Source: JACMLC01 sp963817025
GTDB taxonomy: Bacteria; Acidobacteriota; Blastocatellia; Pyrinomonadales; Pyrinomonadaceae
Assembly (NCBI GenBank): GCA_963817025.1
Contig: CAWFML010000005.1
Coordinates: 1,178,001 to 1,242,000, forward strand
Direction of reading: 5' to 3'
DNA length: 64,000 nucleotides
Part shown: positions 56,074 through 64,000 of the stretch, piece after piece
Position numbering within the stretch: position 1 is the stretch's first letter
Layout: the number at the start of each line of letters is the position of its first letter
Notes under the pieces: generated by a model
Seen by the model: the letters and a program-made list of their open reading frames with translations, nothing else
The model's database searches: none
Told to the model about the DNA's origin: nothing
Translations under genes and position numbers: made by a program

Positions 56074-57090
56074 ATGAAATCGAAGCTATTCAATCTCACC
56101 TTCGCTACTCTGCTACTGCTGTTGAGCGTGCCGGTCGTGCTCGCTCAAAAAGATAAAGCGGCAGAGAAGGCGGCAGAGAAAGCGGCAGAAAAAGCTGCTG
56201 AAGAAGGGACAGCCGTGCAGGTGCGCGCGATGGCGGCAGACCCGAATGTCGTGATTACGATGTGCCTTGAATCCGGCAACATCACAGTCACCGGCGGAGA
56301 CCGCCGCGAGGTGCGCGTCAATGCAGATGACGAGGATGCTCTGGTGGCCTTGAGGCGCACGGAAAACCCGAAGGCGACGACGCCCGCGACGCGGCTCGAA
56401 GTGCTCGTCTCGGATTCTCCTAAAGAATCTCTGCTGCGTGCGGGCGAGTGTCGCGGAACTGCTGACCTCGAACTCGAAGTCCCGCGCGGCGCAACCCTTT
56501 ATCTCAAGACGCGCGAAGGCGACGTGGAAATCTCCGATGTGGCTGAAGTGCGCGTGGAAACCACTAGTGGCAACATCAGCCTGCGGCGCGTGACGAAAGC
56601 CACGGAGGCCGGAAGCGTGAGCGGCGATGTCTCGCTCGATGAATCAAACGGGCGTATCCGCCTGCGCTCGATCAGCGGCAACATAGAAGCGTCGAATGCA
56701 AAGATTAACGACCAGAGCGATTTTCTCTACGCGAAAACGATGAGCGGCGATGTGCGCCTCGAACATATCGCGCAGCCGCGCGTTGATGCGGGTACGATCA
56801 CGGGCGAAGTCAGTTTGACGGGCGCGCTCGCGGGCGGCGGCTCTTATGATTTCAAGACCACGACCGGCGACATCACGCTCAACCTGCCTACAAATGTTTC
56901 TTTTCAGGTGACGGCCAAAGTCTCGCAGGGCGGCGAAGTGGTGACGGATTTCCCTTTGAAGTACACGGGCGAGATGAATGCTCCGGGCGCTATCTCGGCG
57001 GGCAAAATCGTCGGCACATACGGGACAGGCCCAATGTCTACACTCAATCTAGTCTCCTTCAGCGGCACGCTTCGCCTGCGCAAGTTGTAA
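56074..57090 (+). CDS. DUF4097-type beta-repeat exported protein, SGN/SGD variant
   Basis: A 338-residue protein with a signal peptide (LLLLLSVPVVLAQ) followed by an Ala/Lys/Glu repeat (KAAEKAAEKAAEKAAEEGTA), a short helical spacer. The DUF4097 strand stack has turns REGDVEISDV, TSGNISLRRV, VSGDVSLDES, ISGNIEASNA, MSGDVRLEHI, ITGEVSLTGA and TTGDITLNLP. It is a paralogue of the gene at 53228 but with Ser-Gly or Thr-Gly turns in place of Met-Gly-Gly. It follows the anti-sigma gene by 22 bases. Function is unknown; an envelope location is expected. Confidence 0.82.
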   Translation: MKSKLFNLTFATLLLLLSVPVVLAQKDKAAEKAAEKAAEKAAEEGTAVQVRAMAADPNVVITMCLESGNITVTGGDRREVRVNADDEDALVALRRTENPKATTPATRLEVLVSDSPKESLLRAGECRGTADLELEVPRGATLYLKTREGDVEISDVAEVRVETTSGNISLRRVTKATEAGSVSGDVSLDESNGRIRLRSISGNIEASNAKINDQSDFLYAKTMSGDVRLEHIAQPRVDAGTITGEVSLTGALAGGGSYDFKTTTGDITLNLPTNVSFQVTAKVSQGGEVVTDFPLKYTGEMNAPGAISAGKIVGTYGTGPMSTLNLVSFSGTLRLRKL

Positions 57091-57102
57091 CCCCTTGGAA
57101 GA

Positions 57103-57183
57103 ATTGCGGAATGCGGATTTCGGATTGCGGATTTCAAGAGAACTGCTCTTCTAATCCTCAATCCTCAATCCGCATTCCGCAAT
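57103..57183. repeat. intergenic inverted repeat, family D
   Basis: The left arm 57103-57133 is identical to the left arm of the copy at 18545. The right arm 57153-57183 (AATCCTCAATCCTCAATCCG onward) has three changes. The element lies between two DUF4097 genes. The following 57184-57348 contains an AT-rich stretch that may be a new promoter. Confidence 0.8.
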
Positions 57184-57348
57184 CGAATATTCCGTAATAA
57201 AAAAGTTGCCACAGAATATTTGATTGCGGTGTTTTCCCTGTAGAGCGGCGAAAAAGTTACGTGCCGGTTGTGGCGGATTTCAATCGTAGCTCTTATTTAA
57301 TCCTGATACATAAAAACTCATTCGGTGATTCGTAGCGGAAGGGAAAAG

Positions 57349-58200
57349 ATGATGATGATGAAACTCAAGCTGATTGCATTTCTTCTTGTGATTGCGACGA
57401 CGAGCGCGGCTGGCGCGCAGTTGACTGTTGACCAGCTTCACCTCTCTGAAATCATTTCGGGCGTTGAAACGTCCGCCGCACAGGAGAACGATTTTCGCTG
57501 GAACGGTCGCATCGCGGCTGGCCGCACCGTCGAGGTCAAAGGCATCAACGGCAGCATCCATGCAGAGCCTGCGAGCGGCAGCGAAGTCGAGGTCGTGGCG
57601 AACAAGCAAGCACGGCGCAGCAATCCGCAAGAGGTACAGATCAAGGTCATCGAGCACGAAGGCGGCATCACCATCTGCGCCGTGTATCCGAGCCGTGAAG
57701 GGAAGCAGCCGAACGAATGCACCGTCGGCCCGAACTGGAACTCGAACACATACAACAACGATGTGCAGGTGGACTTTACTGTGCGCGTGCCGCAGGGCGT
57801 GAATTTTCGCGGGCGCACGGTCAACGGCGAAGTCGAGACCGGATTGATCGGCGGCAACGTCGAAGTCTCCACCGTCAACGGCAGCATACGCGTCGCCGCC
57901 ACAGGCTATGCGGAAGCGATGACCGTCAACGGCTCGATCAACGCTTCGATGGGTAATGCCAACTGGTCAGGGCCGCTGGATTTCAAGACCGTCAACGGCG
58001 AAATCGTCCTCAATCTTCCGGCAGACCTCAGCACAGAAGTCGAGGCGGAAACTCTGAACGGCGACATCTCTACGGATTTTCCGATGACCGTCAAAGGACG
58101 AGTCAGCCGCCGCCACCTGAATGCCACTATCGGCGCAGGCGGGCGCGAGCTAAAAATGAAGACCATCAACGGCAGCATCAACCTGCGCCGCGCGTCCTGA
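57349..58200 (+). CDS. DUF4097-type beta-repeat exported protein, VNGS variant
   Basis: A 283-residue protein. ATG 57349 has GGAAGGG 7 bases upstream and opens a signal peptide (LKLIAFLLVIATTSAAGAQ). The strand stack has turns GINGSIHAEPA, TVNGEVETGLI, TVNGSIRVAAT, TVNGSINASM, TVNGEIVLNLP, TLNGDISTDFP and TINGSINLRRA. Here the turn is Asn-Gly. Two Cys (ITICAVYPS and PNECTVGP) may form a disulfide. It lies between the second and fourth DUF4097 genes, same strand, 148 bases after the family D repeat. Function is unknown. Confidence 0.82.
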   Translation: MMMMKLKLIAFLLVIATTSAAGAQLTVDQLHLSEIISGVETSAAQENDFRWNGRIAAGRTVEVKGINGSIHAEPASGSEVEVVANKQARRSNPQEVQIKVIEHEGGITICAVYPSREGKQPNECTVGPNWNSNTYNNDVQVDFTVRVPQGVNFRGRTVNGEVETGLIGGNVEVSTVNGSIRVAATGYAEAMTVNGSINASMGNANWSGPLDFKTVNGEIVLNLPADLSTEVEAETLNGDISTDFPMTVKGRVSRRHLNATIGAGGRELKMKTINGSINLRRAS

Positions 58201-58271
58201 AAGAAATGTCTAGAGCTTAGGAACTCTGTGAAAGTGAAATGAAAGTTGAAATAACTAAAACGGAAACGAAC

Positions 58272-60338
58272 ATGATTAAAAGATTAATATTGCTGGCGAT
58301 GATCTCTCTGGGCGTGCTGCTGGTCATGCCGCAGAAAAGGGCTGTGGCCCAGAGCAGAGAGCAGGTGCGCGAAGAGTTTCACCAGACTTACCCGCTCTCG
58401 CAGAACGGGCGCATCAGTCTGGAGAACATACAGGGAGCCGTCCATATCACCGCCTGGGATCGCAACGAGGTCAAGGTGGACGCGGTCAAGACGGCCTATT
58501 CGCGCGAGCTTTTGAATGATGCCGAGATAAAAGTTATTTCGACGGCGGATAGTCTACGGATTCATACCCGCTACCCGGACGGCAATCTGACATTCAATAG
58601 CGATGAATATCAACGCTATCAGAATCCGGCGACAGTCGAATACACCCTGACCGTGCCGCGCAATGCGCGACTCAGCTCAATCGAACTGGTCAATGGCAAT
58701 CTGAACATCGAAGGGATTGCGGGCGATGTCAATGCTTCTTCGGTCAACGGTCATATCACGGCGAGCAATCTGAGGGGCGAAGCCAAACTCGGAACAGTCA
58801 ACGGAAATCTGGATGCAACTTTCGACAAGCTTGATGAATCAAAGGCCGTCTCGCTCGGCTCTGTCAACGGCAATGTGACCCTCGTTATTCCTTCAGACTC
58901 AAACGCGATCATCAAAGCAGGGACAGTTCACGGCGGCATCAAAAATAATTTTGGCCTGCCCGTGCGACGCGGCGACTATGTCGGGCGCGAGCTTTACGGG
59001 CAACTCGGTCGCGGCGGCGCGCGCCTCAAACTCGGCAACGTCAACGGCAGCGTCAATATCAACCATGCTGCGGACGGTCGCGCCCTGAGTCCTGCCAACT
59101 CTCTACTGAGCGCGGGCGAAGGGAAGGGCGTGGGGCAAGGTATGGGGCAGGGCGCTGGAACCGGCAAAGGGAAGGGCAAGGATCACGACGACGACGATGA
59201 TTATGACTGGGACAGTGATTCAGACGCAGACGATAAAAGACAGGCTGCCCGTCGGGCGGCGCGTGACGCGCAACGCGAAGCCCTGCGCGCACAGCAGGAA
59301 GCAGCACGCGCACAGCGCGAAGCCGCACGGGCGCAACTGGAAGCACAACGCGCCGTCGCCACCGCCGAGCGTGAAGCAGCGCGCGCACAGGTTGAAGCGC
59401 AGAGCGCAGCGACCGCCGCCGTGCGCGACGCGCAACGCGAAGCCGCGCAGGCAGTACGTGCGGCAGAGGTTGAAGGCGCACGCGCGACACGCGAAGCCCA
59501 GCGCGAGGTCGTGCGCGCCCAGAGAGAAATCGAGCGCGTCGCACGCGAGGACGCCCAGAGAGCCGTGTGGGTTTACGCGGAGGGCAGCAATTACCGGCTG
59601 GTCGAACGCGACACGGCGCGATTCGACGTGGAAGGCACGCCGCAACTTAACGTCGAGACTTTCGACGGCGCGGTTACGATACGCGGTTGGGATAAACCTG
59701 AGGTCGTGGTCACGGTCGTCAAACGCGCGAGCACGGATCAGGGATTGAAAGGCGTTCGCTTTAACGCGCGGAAGGACGGCAATGTGATTAACATCAATGC
59801 CGACTTTGATAAGGCATTCGTCCAAAAAATCGCGCCGGGCGTGACCTCTGTGAACGCCAACGTGAGTTTGGAAATCTTTGTCCCGCGCAAAATTATCCTG
59901 CGCGCGTCTTCCGGCGACGGGCGTTTGTCGCTCGAAGGAGTCTCAGGCGAGCTTGACTTGAAAACCGGCGACGGGTCGATTGATGTAGTTGACGGGCGCG
60001 GGCGCGTGATTGTCAGAACGGGCGATGGCCGGATTCGCATTGCGAAGTTTGACGGCGCGGCTGACGCGGTGACGGGCGATGGCCGGATTCTGCTCGACGG
60101 GAGATTTACGCAGCTTGCCGCGCGCACGGGCGACGGCTCGATTACCCTGGCCCTGCCCGCAGATTTCAATGCGACGCTTGAGACGGATGCCGAGAAGGTG
60201 ATTAGCGAAGGCTTGACCGTGACGGAAGAGACGGGTTCTTCAAAACGCCTGCGCCGCTGGAAGATCGGCAACGGCGGCATGCTCATCACGCTGCGCACGG
60301 GCGACGGCAGAATTATTTTACAGCGCGCCGGTCAATAG
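58272..60338 (+). CDS. double DUF4097 exported protein with Ala/Arg/Glu coiled-coil insert
   Basis: A 688-residue protein. ATG 58272 opens a signal peptide (KRLILLAMISLGVLLVMPQK ... AVAQS); 58239 is the longer option. The first DUF4097 part (about 25-270) has turns VNGNLNIEGI, VNGHITASNL, VNGNLDATFD, VNGNVTLVIP, VNGSVNINHA. Then comes a Gly/Lys/Asp tract (GKGKGKDHDDDDDYDWDSDS) and about 115 residues of Ala, Arg, Glu and Gln heptad-like sequence (ARDAQREALRAQQEAARAQR). The last 240 residues are a second DUF4097 stack with turns SGDGRLSLEG, TGDGSIDVVD, TGDGRIRIAK, TGDGRILLDG, TGDGSITLAL, TGDGRIILQR. The insert may span envelope space or oligomerise. Confidence 0.8.
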   Translation: MIKRLILLAMISLGVLLVMPQKRAVAQSREQVREEFHQTYPLSQNGRISLENIQGAVHITAWDRNEVKVDAVKTAYSRELLNDAEIKVISTADSLRIHTRYPDGNLTFNSDEYQRYQNPATVEYTLTVPRNARLSSIELVNGNLNIEGIAGDVNASSVNGHITASNLRGEAKLGTVNGNLDATFDKLDESKAVSLGSVNGNVTLVIPSDSNAIIKAGTVHGGIKNNFGLPVRRGDYVGRELYGQLGRGGARLKLGNVNGSVNINHAADGRALSPANSLLSAGEGKGVGQGMGQGAGTGKGKGKDHDDDDDYDWDSDSDADDKRQAARRAARDAQREALRAQQEAARAQREAARAQLEAQRAVATAEREAARAQVEAQSAATAAVRDAQREAAQAVRAAEVEGARATREAQREVVRAQREIERVAREDAQRAVWVYAEGSNYRLVERDTARFDVEGTPQLNVETFDGAVTIRGWDKPEVVVTVVKRASTDQGLKGVRFNARKDGNVININADFDKAFVQKIAPGVTSVNANVSLEIFVPRKIILRASSGDGRLSLEGVSGELDLKTGDGSIDVVDGRGRVIVRTGDGRIRIAKFDGAADAVTGDGRILLDGRFTQLAARTGDGSITLALPADFNATLETDAEKVISEGLTVTEETGSSKRLRRWKIGNGGMLITLRTGDGRIILQRAGQ

Positions 60339-60366
60339 TTGGCGCGGGCAGAGTTATACAGATACC

Positions 60367-60408
60367 GTTTCATTTGGATGTAAAAATCATTTTACATCCA
60401 AATGAAAC
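60367..60408. terminator. perfect 19-bp hairpin after the last DUF4097 gene
   Basis: GTTTCATTTGGATGTAAAA (60367-60385) pairs exactly with 60390-60408 around ATCA. It lies 28 bases after the stop codon. There is no strong T-tract, so termination is plausible but not certain. A second hairpin CCGCTTACG/CGTAAGCGG follows at 60440-60459. Confidence 0.6.
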
Positions 60409-60439
60409 CGGGACGCTTATACTGGCGTTACATAAAAAG

Positions 60440-60459
60440 CCGCTTACGCTCGTAAGCGG
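60440..60459. repeat. small hairpin upstream of the DUF5916 gene
   Basis: CCGCTTACG (60440-60448) and CGTAAGCGG (60451-60459) form a perfect 9-bp stem with a 2-base loop. It lies about 70 bases before the start codon. It could be an operator or a leader element; no further support. Confidence 0.45.
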
Positions 60460-60530
60460 AATAAAGAGTACAACCGGCTAATACTAACTCTCGCGGGTCT
60501 TACCTTTCGTAGGATTATAGGAGCGGCCTA

Positions 60531-63134
60531 ATGAAAAAAAGTTTATGGATTTTTGTCCTGCTGTTTGTAGGCTTCGTCGGCGTGCGTGCGCAGACAGTCA
60601 CCACCTCGCCTCCGGCCACGCTGGCGGCAAGCAATGATGATAAGGCTGATGAGAAGAAGGCTGCGGAGAAGAAAGCGGCTGAGATAAAGAAAGACGATCC
60701 GGCTCCGTCAACTGCGCGGCGCAAGGTCATCCCGCCGCCGGAGAAGGCCAACCCGGTTAGCATTCCCAAACTGGAAAAGCCTCCCGTCATCGACGGCAAA
60801 CTGGACGACGAAGTCTGGAAGAACGCCGTCGTTCTCAAAGATTTTTACCAGCGAAGCCCCGGCGACAACATCGAGCCGTCAAAGCCGACTGAAGTGATGA
60901 TCGCCTACGACCCGAAGTTTCTCTATTTCGCTTTCAAGTGCTATGACGAGCCGGACAAAGTGCGCGCCACAGTCGCCAAACGCGACAACGTTTTTGGCGA
61001 AGACAACGTGCGTATCTATCTCGACACTTTTAACGACCAGCAGCGCGCTTACATCCTCGGCTTTAACCCGTATGGCATCCAGCAGGACGCGATTATGACT
61101 GTTGGACAGGGCGAGGATTATAACTTTGACATCGTGATGGACTCCAAAGGCGTGATGACGCCGGACGGTTGGACGGTCGAGGTCGCCATTCCTTTCAAGT
61201 CGCTGCGCTACACTGCGGGCAAAGGCAAGGTCTGGGGCATACACATCTTCCGCAACATAGACCGCTTTAACGACGAGATTGATTCGTGGATGCCGAATGA
61301 CAGAGACAACGCGAGCTTTCTCAGTCAGGCGGGGCACATCACGGGTCTCGACGGCATCATGACCCAGCGTCAACTGGAAATCACTCCGAGCCTGACAGTG
61401 TCCTCGAAAGGCCAACGCCTGCGGACTTTTTCTCTGGCAACGCTTGAGAACGACCCGTTTCTGCTCGATGCCGGTCGCTTCGTGCAGAAGCCGATTGGCT
61501 TCGACCCCGGCGTGACGGTCAAACTCGGCATCACTCCGACCATTACGCTCGACGCCGCCGTCAATCCTGATTTCGCACAGGTCGAAGCCGACTCGCCGGT
61601 CGTGCTCGCCAATCAACGCTTTCCAATCTTCTTTCCGGAGAAGCGTCCATTCTTTCTCGAAGGAATTGATTATTTTCAAACGCCGATGAATGTCGTTCAC
61701 ACGCGAACGATCATTGACCCGGACTATGCCGTGAAGTTGACGGGCAAGAGCGGGGCCAACACCTTCGGCATCATGATGGCTTCCGATAACGGGCCGGGAG
61801 ATTTCAGCGAAGAGGATCGCCTTGACCCGACCACCATAGAAAGGTCTGGAAAGTTCTTTGACGCAAACGCTTTGATCGGCGTCTTCCGATATAAACGCAA
61901 TATCGGCAAAGAGTCTAGCATCGGTGCTCTGGCAACCACATATAGTTTCATAGACAGGCACAATACTGTGGCGGGGATTGATGGCCGCTTCAGGCTCAAT
62001 CCGAAAACGATTGTTCAGTTTCAACTTCTCGGCACGCGCACGAATCAATTCTTCTTCAACCCGAACTTTCGCCGCAACGTCGAGGCGGGAATCCCCACCT
62101 CGCCAAATCAAGACCGCATCGGAAACGCACTCGGCTATTACTGGCTTTATGACTACACCGGAAGAAAATTCGGCTGGTTTGTCGCAGGCGTCGGGCGCAC
62201 GCGCGATTATCGCGCTGCCGTCGGCTTTACGCGCCGCACCAACACCAACATCAACGAGTTCTTCTGGAGGTACAACACAGAGGATAATCCGAAGGCGAAG
62301 TTCATAGTCAGGAAGCAGGTCAACCAGTACAACAGCATCAACTATGACTATCAGGGTCGCCTGCAAAACTACTTTACCGAAGTCGTCGGCAGCCTGAACT
62401 TGCAGCACCAGACCTTCGCGCAGGTCGGCATCAATTACGGCTACGAGCGCATCTTTGAAGAGGAGTTCGGATTCAAACGCAGGCTGAGCAACGGGACGGG
62501 CGGAGCTTTCTTCGGGCCGGAGGCGGAGAGAACTACTTATCGCAAACAACTCTGGGGCTACGCCGAGAGGACTTTCAACAAGCAGTTATACGCTTACATG
62601 TTTCTGGGTTATACGTTGGGCGCGACGGACTTCGATTTCGGCGGCGGGCCGAAATACCCGCGCGTCAGTCCGGCGGCGATACAGTTTGGGCCATTTGCTC
62701 CGCTCGACCCCGGCAAGGGCAATTTGCTGGACATTGATACCGGCTTCACTTACAAGCCTATCAACCCTTTGAACATGTCAATCGGTTACACGAAAGCACG
62801 CCTTGTGCGCTCCGATAACGGGCGCGTTGCGTTCGACGATAACATCTTCGTTCTACGCAGCACGTACCAGTTCACGCGGTTTACTTTCCTGCGGGCGCGC
62901 ATTGACTATGATTCGCTGGCGGCCAACGTCAGCGGTCAAGTCCTGTTTGGTTGGACGCCGAATCCGGGCACGGCCTTCTATGTCGGCTACAACGATAATT
63001 TCAACTACAACGGATTTAATACCTTAAATCCTGAAACCTTCACCTTTGACCAGCGCTTCTTCGAGCCGGGACTGGCACGCAACCAGCGAGAGTTCTTCAT
63101 CAAGTTCTCTTACCTGTTTAGAAGAAGCTTCTAA
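60531..63134 (+). CDS. DUF5916 outer-membrane protein with carbohydrate-binding (CBM9-like) domain
   Basis: An 867-residue exported protein. AGGAG lies 8 bases before the ATG; a signal peptide (LWIFVLLFVGFVGVRAQ) follows. Residues about 85-280 resemble a family 9 carbohydrate-binding domain (KLEKPPVIDGKLDDEVWKNA, YDPKFLYFAFKCYDEPDKVR, PDGWTVEVAIPFKSLRY). The rest has the DUF5916 beta-barrel pattern, including FAQVEADSPVVLANQRFPIF, FPEKRPFFLEGIDYF and alternating strands to the final REFFIKFSYLFRRSF, a Phe-ended outer-membrane signal. It probably binds and imports or anchors a saccharide. It closes the DUF4097 cluster. Confidence 0.86.
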   Translation: MKKSLWIFVLLFVGFVGVRAQTVTTSPPATLAASNDDKADEKKAAEKKAAEIKKDDPAPSTARRKVIPPPEKANPVSIPKLEKPPVIDGKLDDEVWKNAVVLKDFYQRSPGDNIEPSKPTEVMIAYDPKFLYFAFKCYDEPDKVRATVAKRDNVFGEDNVRIYLDTFNDQQRAYILGFNPYGIQQDAIMTVGQGEDYNFDIVMDSKGVMTPDGWTVEVAIPFKSLRYTAGKGKVWGIHIFRNIDRFNDEIDSWMPNDRDNASFLSQAGHITGLDGIMTQRQLEITPSLTVSSKGQRLRTFSLATLENDPFLLDAGRFVQKPIGFDPGVTVKLGITPTITLDAAVNPDFAQVEADSPVVLANQRFPIFFPEKRPFFLEGIDYFQTPMNVVHTRTIIDPDYAVKLTGKSGANTFGIMMASDNGPGDFSEEDRLDPTTIERSGKFFDANALIGVFRYKRNIGKESSIGALATTYSFIDRHNTVAGIDGRFRLNPKTIVQFQLLGTRTNQFFFNPNFRRNVEAGIPTSPNQDRIGNALGYYWLYDYTGRKFGWFVAGVGRTRDYRAAVGFTRRTNTNINEFFWRYNTEDNPKAKFIVRKQVNQYNSINYDYQGRLQNYFTEVVGSLNLQHQTFAQVGINYGYERIFEEEFGFKRRLSNGTGGAFFGPEAERTTYRKQLWGYAERTFNKQLYAYMFLGYTLGATDFDFGGGPKYPRVSPAAIQFGPFAPLDPGKGNLLDIDTGFTYKPINPLNMSIGYTKARLVRSDNGRVAFDDNIFVLRSTYQFTRFTFLRARIDYDSLAANVSGQVLFGWTPNPGTAFYVGYNDNFNYNGFNTLNPETFTFDQRFFEPGLARNQREFFIKFSYLFRRSF

Positions 63135-63160
63135 AGAAGCTGTTTGAAAAGTCTGTGCAA

Positions 63161-63365
63161 GCCCCGAAGGACGCCATGTATCGAAGCCCCTTAGGGGCGT
63201 CATGTAACAGCCTCTGGCAACGCCACAGGTATCGAATCATGATTGTGATTCCAAGCCCTGAAAGGGCGGCATAGATTATTACGCCCTTTCAGGGCTTGTT
63301 ATCTAAAAGGGCGTGCTGACCCGGCGCGTTGCACCGGGCTATTACATTGCGCCCTTTCAGGGCTT
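63161..63365. repeat. dispersed intergenic repeat, family I copy 2
   Basis: AAGCCCCGAAGGACGCCATG, AACAGCCTCTGGCAACGCCA, GGTATCGAATCA and AAGCCCTGAAAGGGCGGCAT repeat the order of 50351-50480. It is longer here and adds inverted units (ACGCCCTTTCAGGGCTTG and GCGCCCTTTCAGGGCTTTAT). Small palindromes such as GCCCCTTAGGGGC are within it. Confidence 0.7.
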
Positions 63366-63380
63366 TATCAATCAGCTTCT

Positions 63381-63459
63381 AAAGAAGGCGAAGGGTAAAA
63401 GACAAAAAGGCAAAAGCGAAGAGAGCTTAAAAAACTCTCTTCGCTTTTGCCTTTTTGAT
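63381..63459. repeat. intergenic hairpin, family A
   Basis: AAGGGTAAAAGACAAAAAGG and CAAAAGCGAAGAGAG are answered by CTCTCTTCGCTTTTGCCTTT and TTGATTTT. The right arm touches the 3' end of the peptidase gene. Confidence 0.75.
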
Positions 63460-63476
63460 TTTGAAAAAATCTCCGC

Positions 63477-64000
63477 TTACTGGAAAATCTTTTCCACCGG
63501 CACAATCGTGACATCATCCGGCTTGACGTTGATTTTGAAGACTTCGATGAGCTTGTCCTCGTCCATAATCTCCTGCGGCTTGGGCGAGTTATATTCGATG
63601 TGCGACAGCTTGTTGTTGATGATGGCGTCGCGCAATCCTTCTGCATCTTTCGTGATGAGCACGACCCGCATCCGGTCAGATTTCAGATAACGCTCGATGG
63701 CGCGGTTGACATCCTCAAGCGTGAGCTTTGAGAGCTGTTCGCGCATATAGCTATTGAAATCAGGGATGCCGTAGTAACGGCTGTCGAGCGCATAGCCGAG
63801 CTGCGCGTTCGAGGTCGCCGTCAAGACGTTGTTGTACTTCATCAGAAATTCGCGCGTCGCCTCAAACTCTTCTTTAGTCAAACCCTCGCGCACCAGCTTG
63901 TCATATTCATAAAGCGCGGCGCGGAGCGCGAAGTGTCCTTGCTCCGGCGGCACGGGGCGAATCCAGATTTGGAAAATCTGCATCTGGCGACCCAGGTTAG
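63477..64000 (-). CDS. M16-family (insulinase-like) zinc peptidase, C-terminal part
   Basis: The frame is open to the window end, so at least 174 residues of the C-terminus are seen and the N-terminal HxxEH zinc motif is outside. The visible part shows IWIRPVPPEQGHFALRAALY, KLVREGLTKEEFEATREFLM, and the R/Y segment ALDSRYYGIPDF, NSYMREQLSKLTLEDVNRAI, which fits the inactive M16_C half that closes over substrate. RMRVVLITKDAEGL precedes the end. M16 peptidases of this type act in the periplasm on small proteins or peptides. Its partner or N-terminal half should be next to it beyond 64000. Confidence 0.85.
   Translation of the reverse strand, partial: NLGRQMQIFQIWIRPVPPEQGHFALRAALYEYDKLVREGLTKEEFEATREFLMKYNNVLTATSNAQLGYALDSRYYGIPDFNSYMREQLSKLTLEDVNRAIERYLKSDRMRVVLITKDAEGLRDAIINNKLSHIEYNSPKPQEIMDEDKLIEVFKINVKPDDVTIVPVEKIFQ

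Larger units (their letters stand above)
63135..63476. other. 342-base convergent spacer, repeats only
   Basis: The stretch between the barrel gene and the convergent peptidase gene is filled by a family I repeat and a family A hairpin. Frames here contain these repeats and no recognisable protein. Confidence 0.65.

Noticed and set aside
59220..59825. Antisense 201-codon frame across the coiled-coil insert
   Set aside because: It arises from the repetitive GC-rich Ala/Arg codons of the real gene and has no start signals.
60879..62549. 556-codon frame on the minus strand across the DUF5916 gene
   Set aside because: The plus-strand protein has a ribosome binding site, signal peptide and family motifs; the long antisense frame reflects codon bias in GC-rich DNA.

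Overview
The window is bacterial and about 57% GC by eye. I infer an Acidobacteriota member of the Blastocatellia type. The reasons are Gram-negative envelope genes (RND pump, outer-membrane barrel, lipoproteins), large delta-60/FG-GAP surface proteins, repeated DUF4097 genes, and spacers packed with long inverted repeats. There is no rRNA and no CRISPR array. One tRNA gene, tRNA-Val(CAC), is present.

Layout. 1-2968: a partial and a complete FG-GAP repeat protein. 3391-8065: DNA polymerase I and an orphan sensor kinase. 8343-8851: a HicB-like antitoxin followed by a chimeric HicA-like ORF. 8858-10753: hemL and a BON/LysM protein (minus strand). 11267-18540: a possible envelope-stress and export block (Spy-like protein, ECF sigma factor, membrane protein, second Spy/CpxP-like protein, RND adaptor and pump). 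18651-25192 (minus strand): CrtC/AttH-like lipocalin, RqcH, RDD protein, DUF2203, NYN protein, lipoprotein. 25406-34942: a zinc-ribbon protein coupled to rlmB, then cysK, a fused aroD-aroE, an E1-like ThiF/MoeB protein, a beta-propeller protein and a small Lys-rich secreted protein. 35072-45037: a secreted protein, tRNA-Val, a pilin-like protein, a MoxR/DUF58 pair, an orphan antitoxin-like protein, a DinB protein, a membrane-fused spermidine synthase and a third FG-GAP protein. 45156-46093: an intact IS982-type insertion sequence sitting in a degenerate short-repeat array. 46626-51560 (minus strand): hemG/hemY, a frameshifted epimerase, hemH and hemE.

The most system-like region is 51861-63134. 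A possible three-way-junction RNA precedes a HEAT-repeat exported protein. Then come four DUF4097 beta-repeat proteins, an ECF sigma factor coupled by an ATGA overlap to a zinc-finger-type anti-sigma factor, and a DUF5916 outer-membrane barrel protein. I read this as a candidate sigma-controlled envelope module; no function is proven. The window ends inside an M16 peptidase gene.

A second theme is the spacers. At least seven sequence families of long inverted repeats, often with perfect 15-31 bp arms, lie between genes, usually directly after stop codons. In several cases they supply the last codons or the stop codon. Start sites were moved from the longest ORF wherever a ribosome binding site, signal peptide or promoter argued for it; each entry gives the reason.
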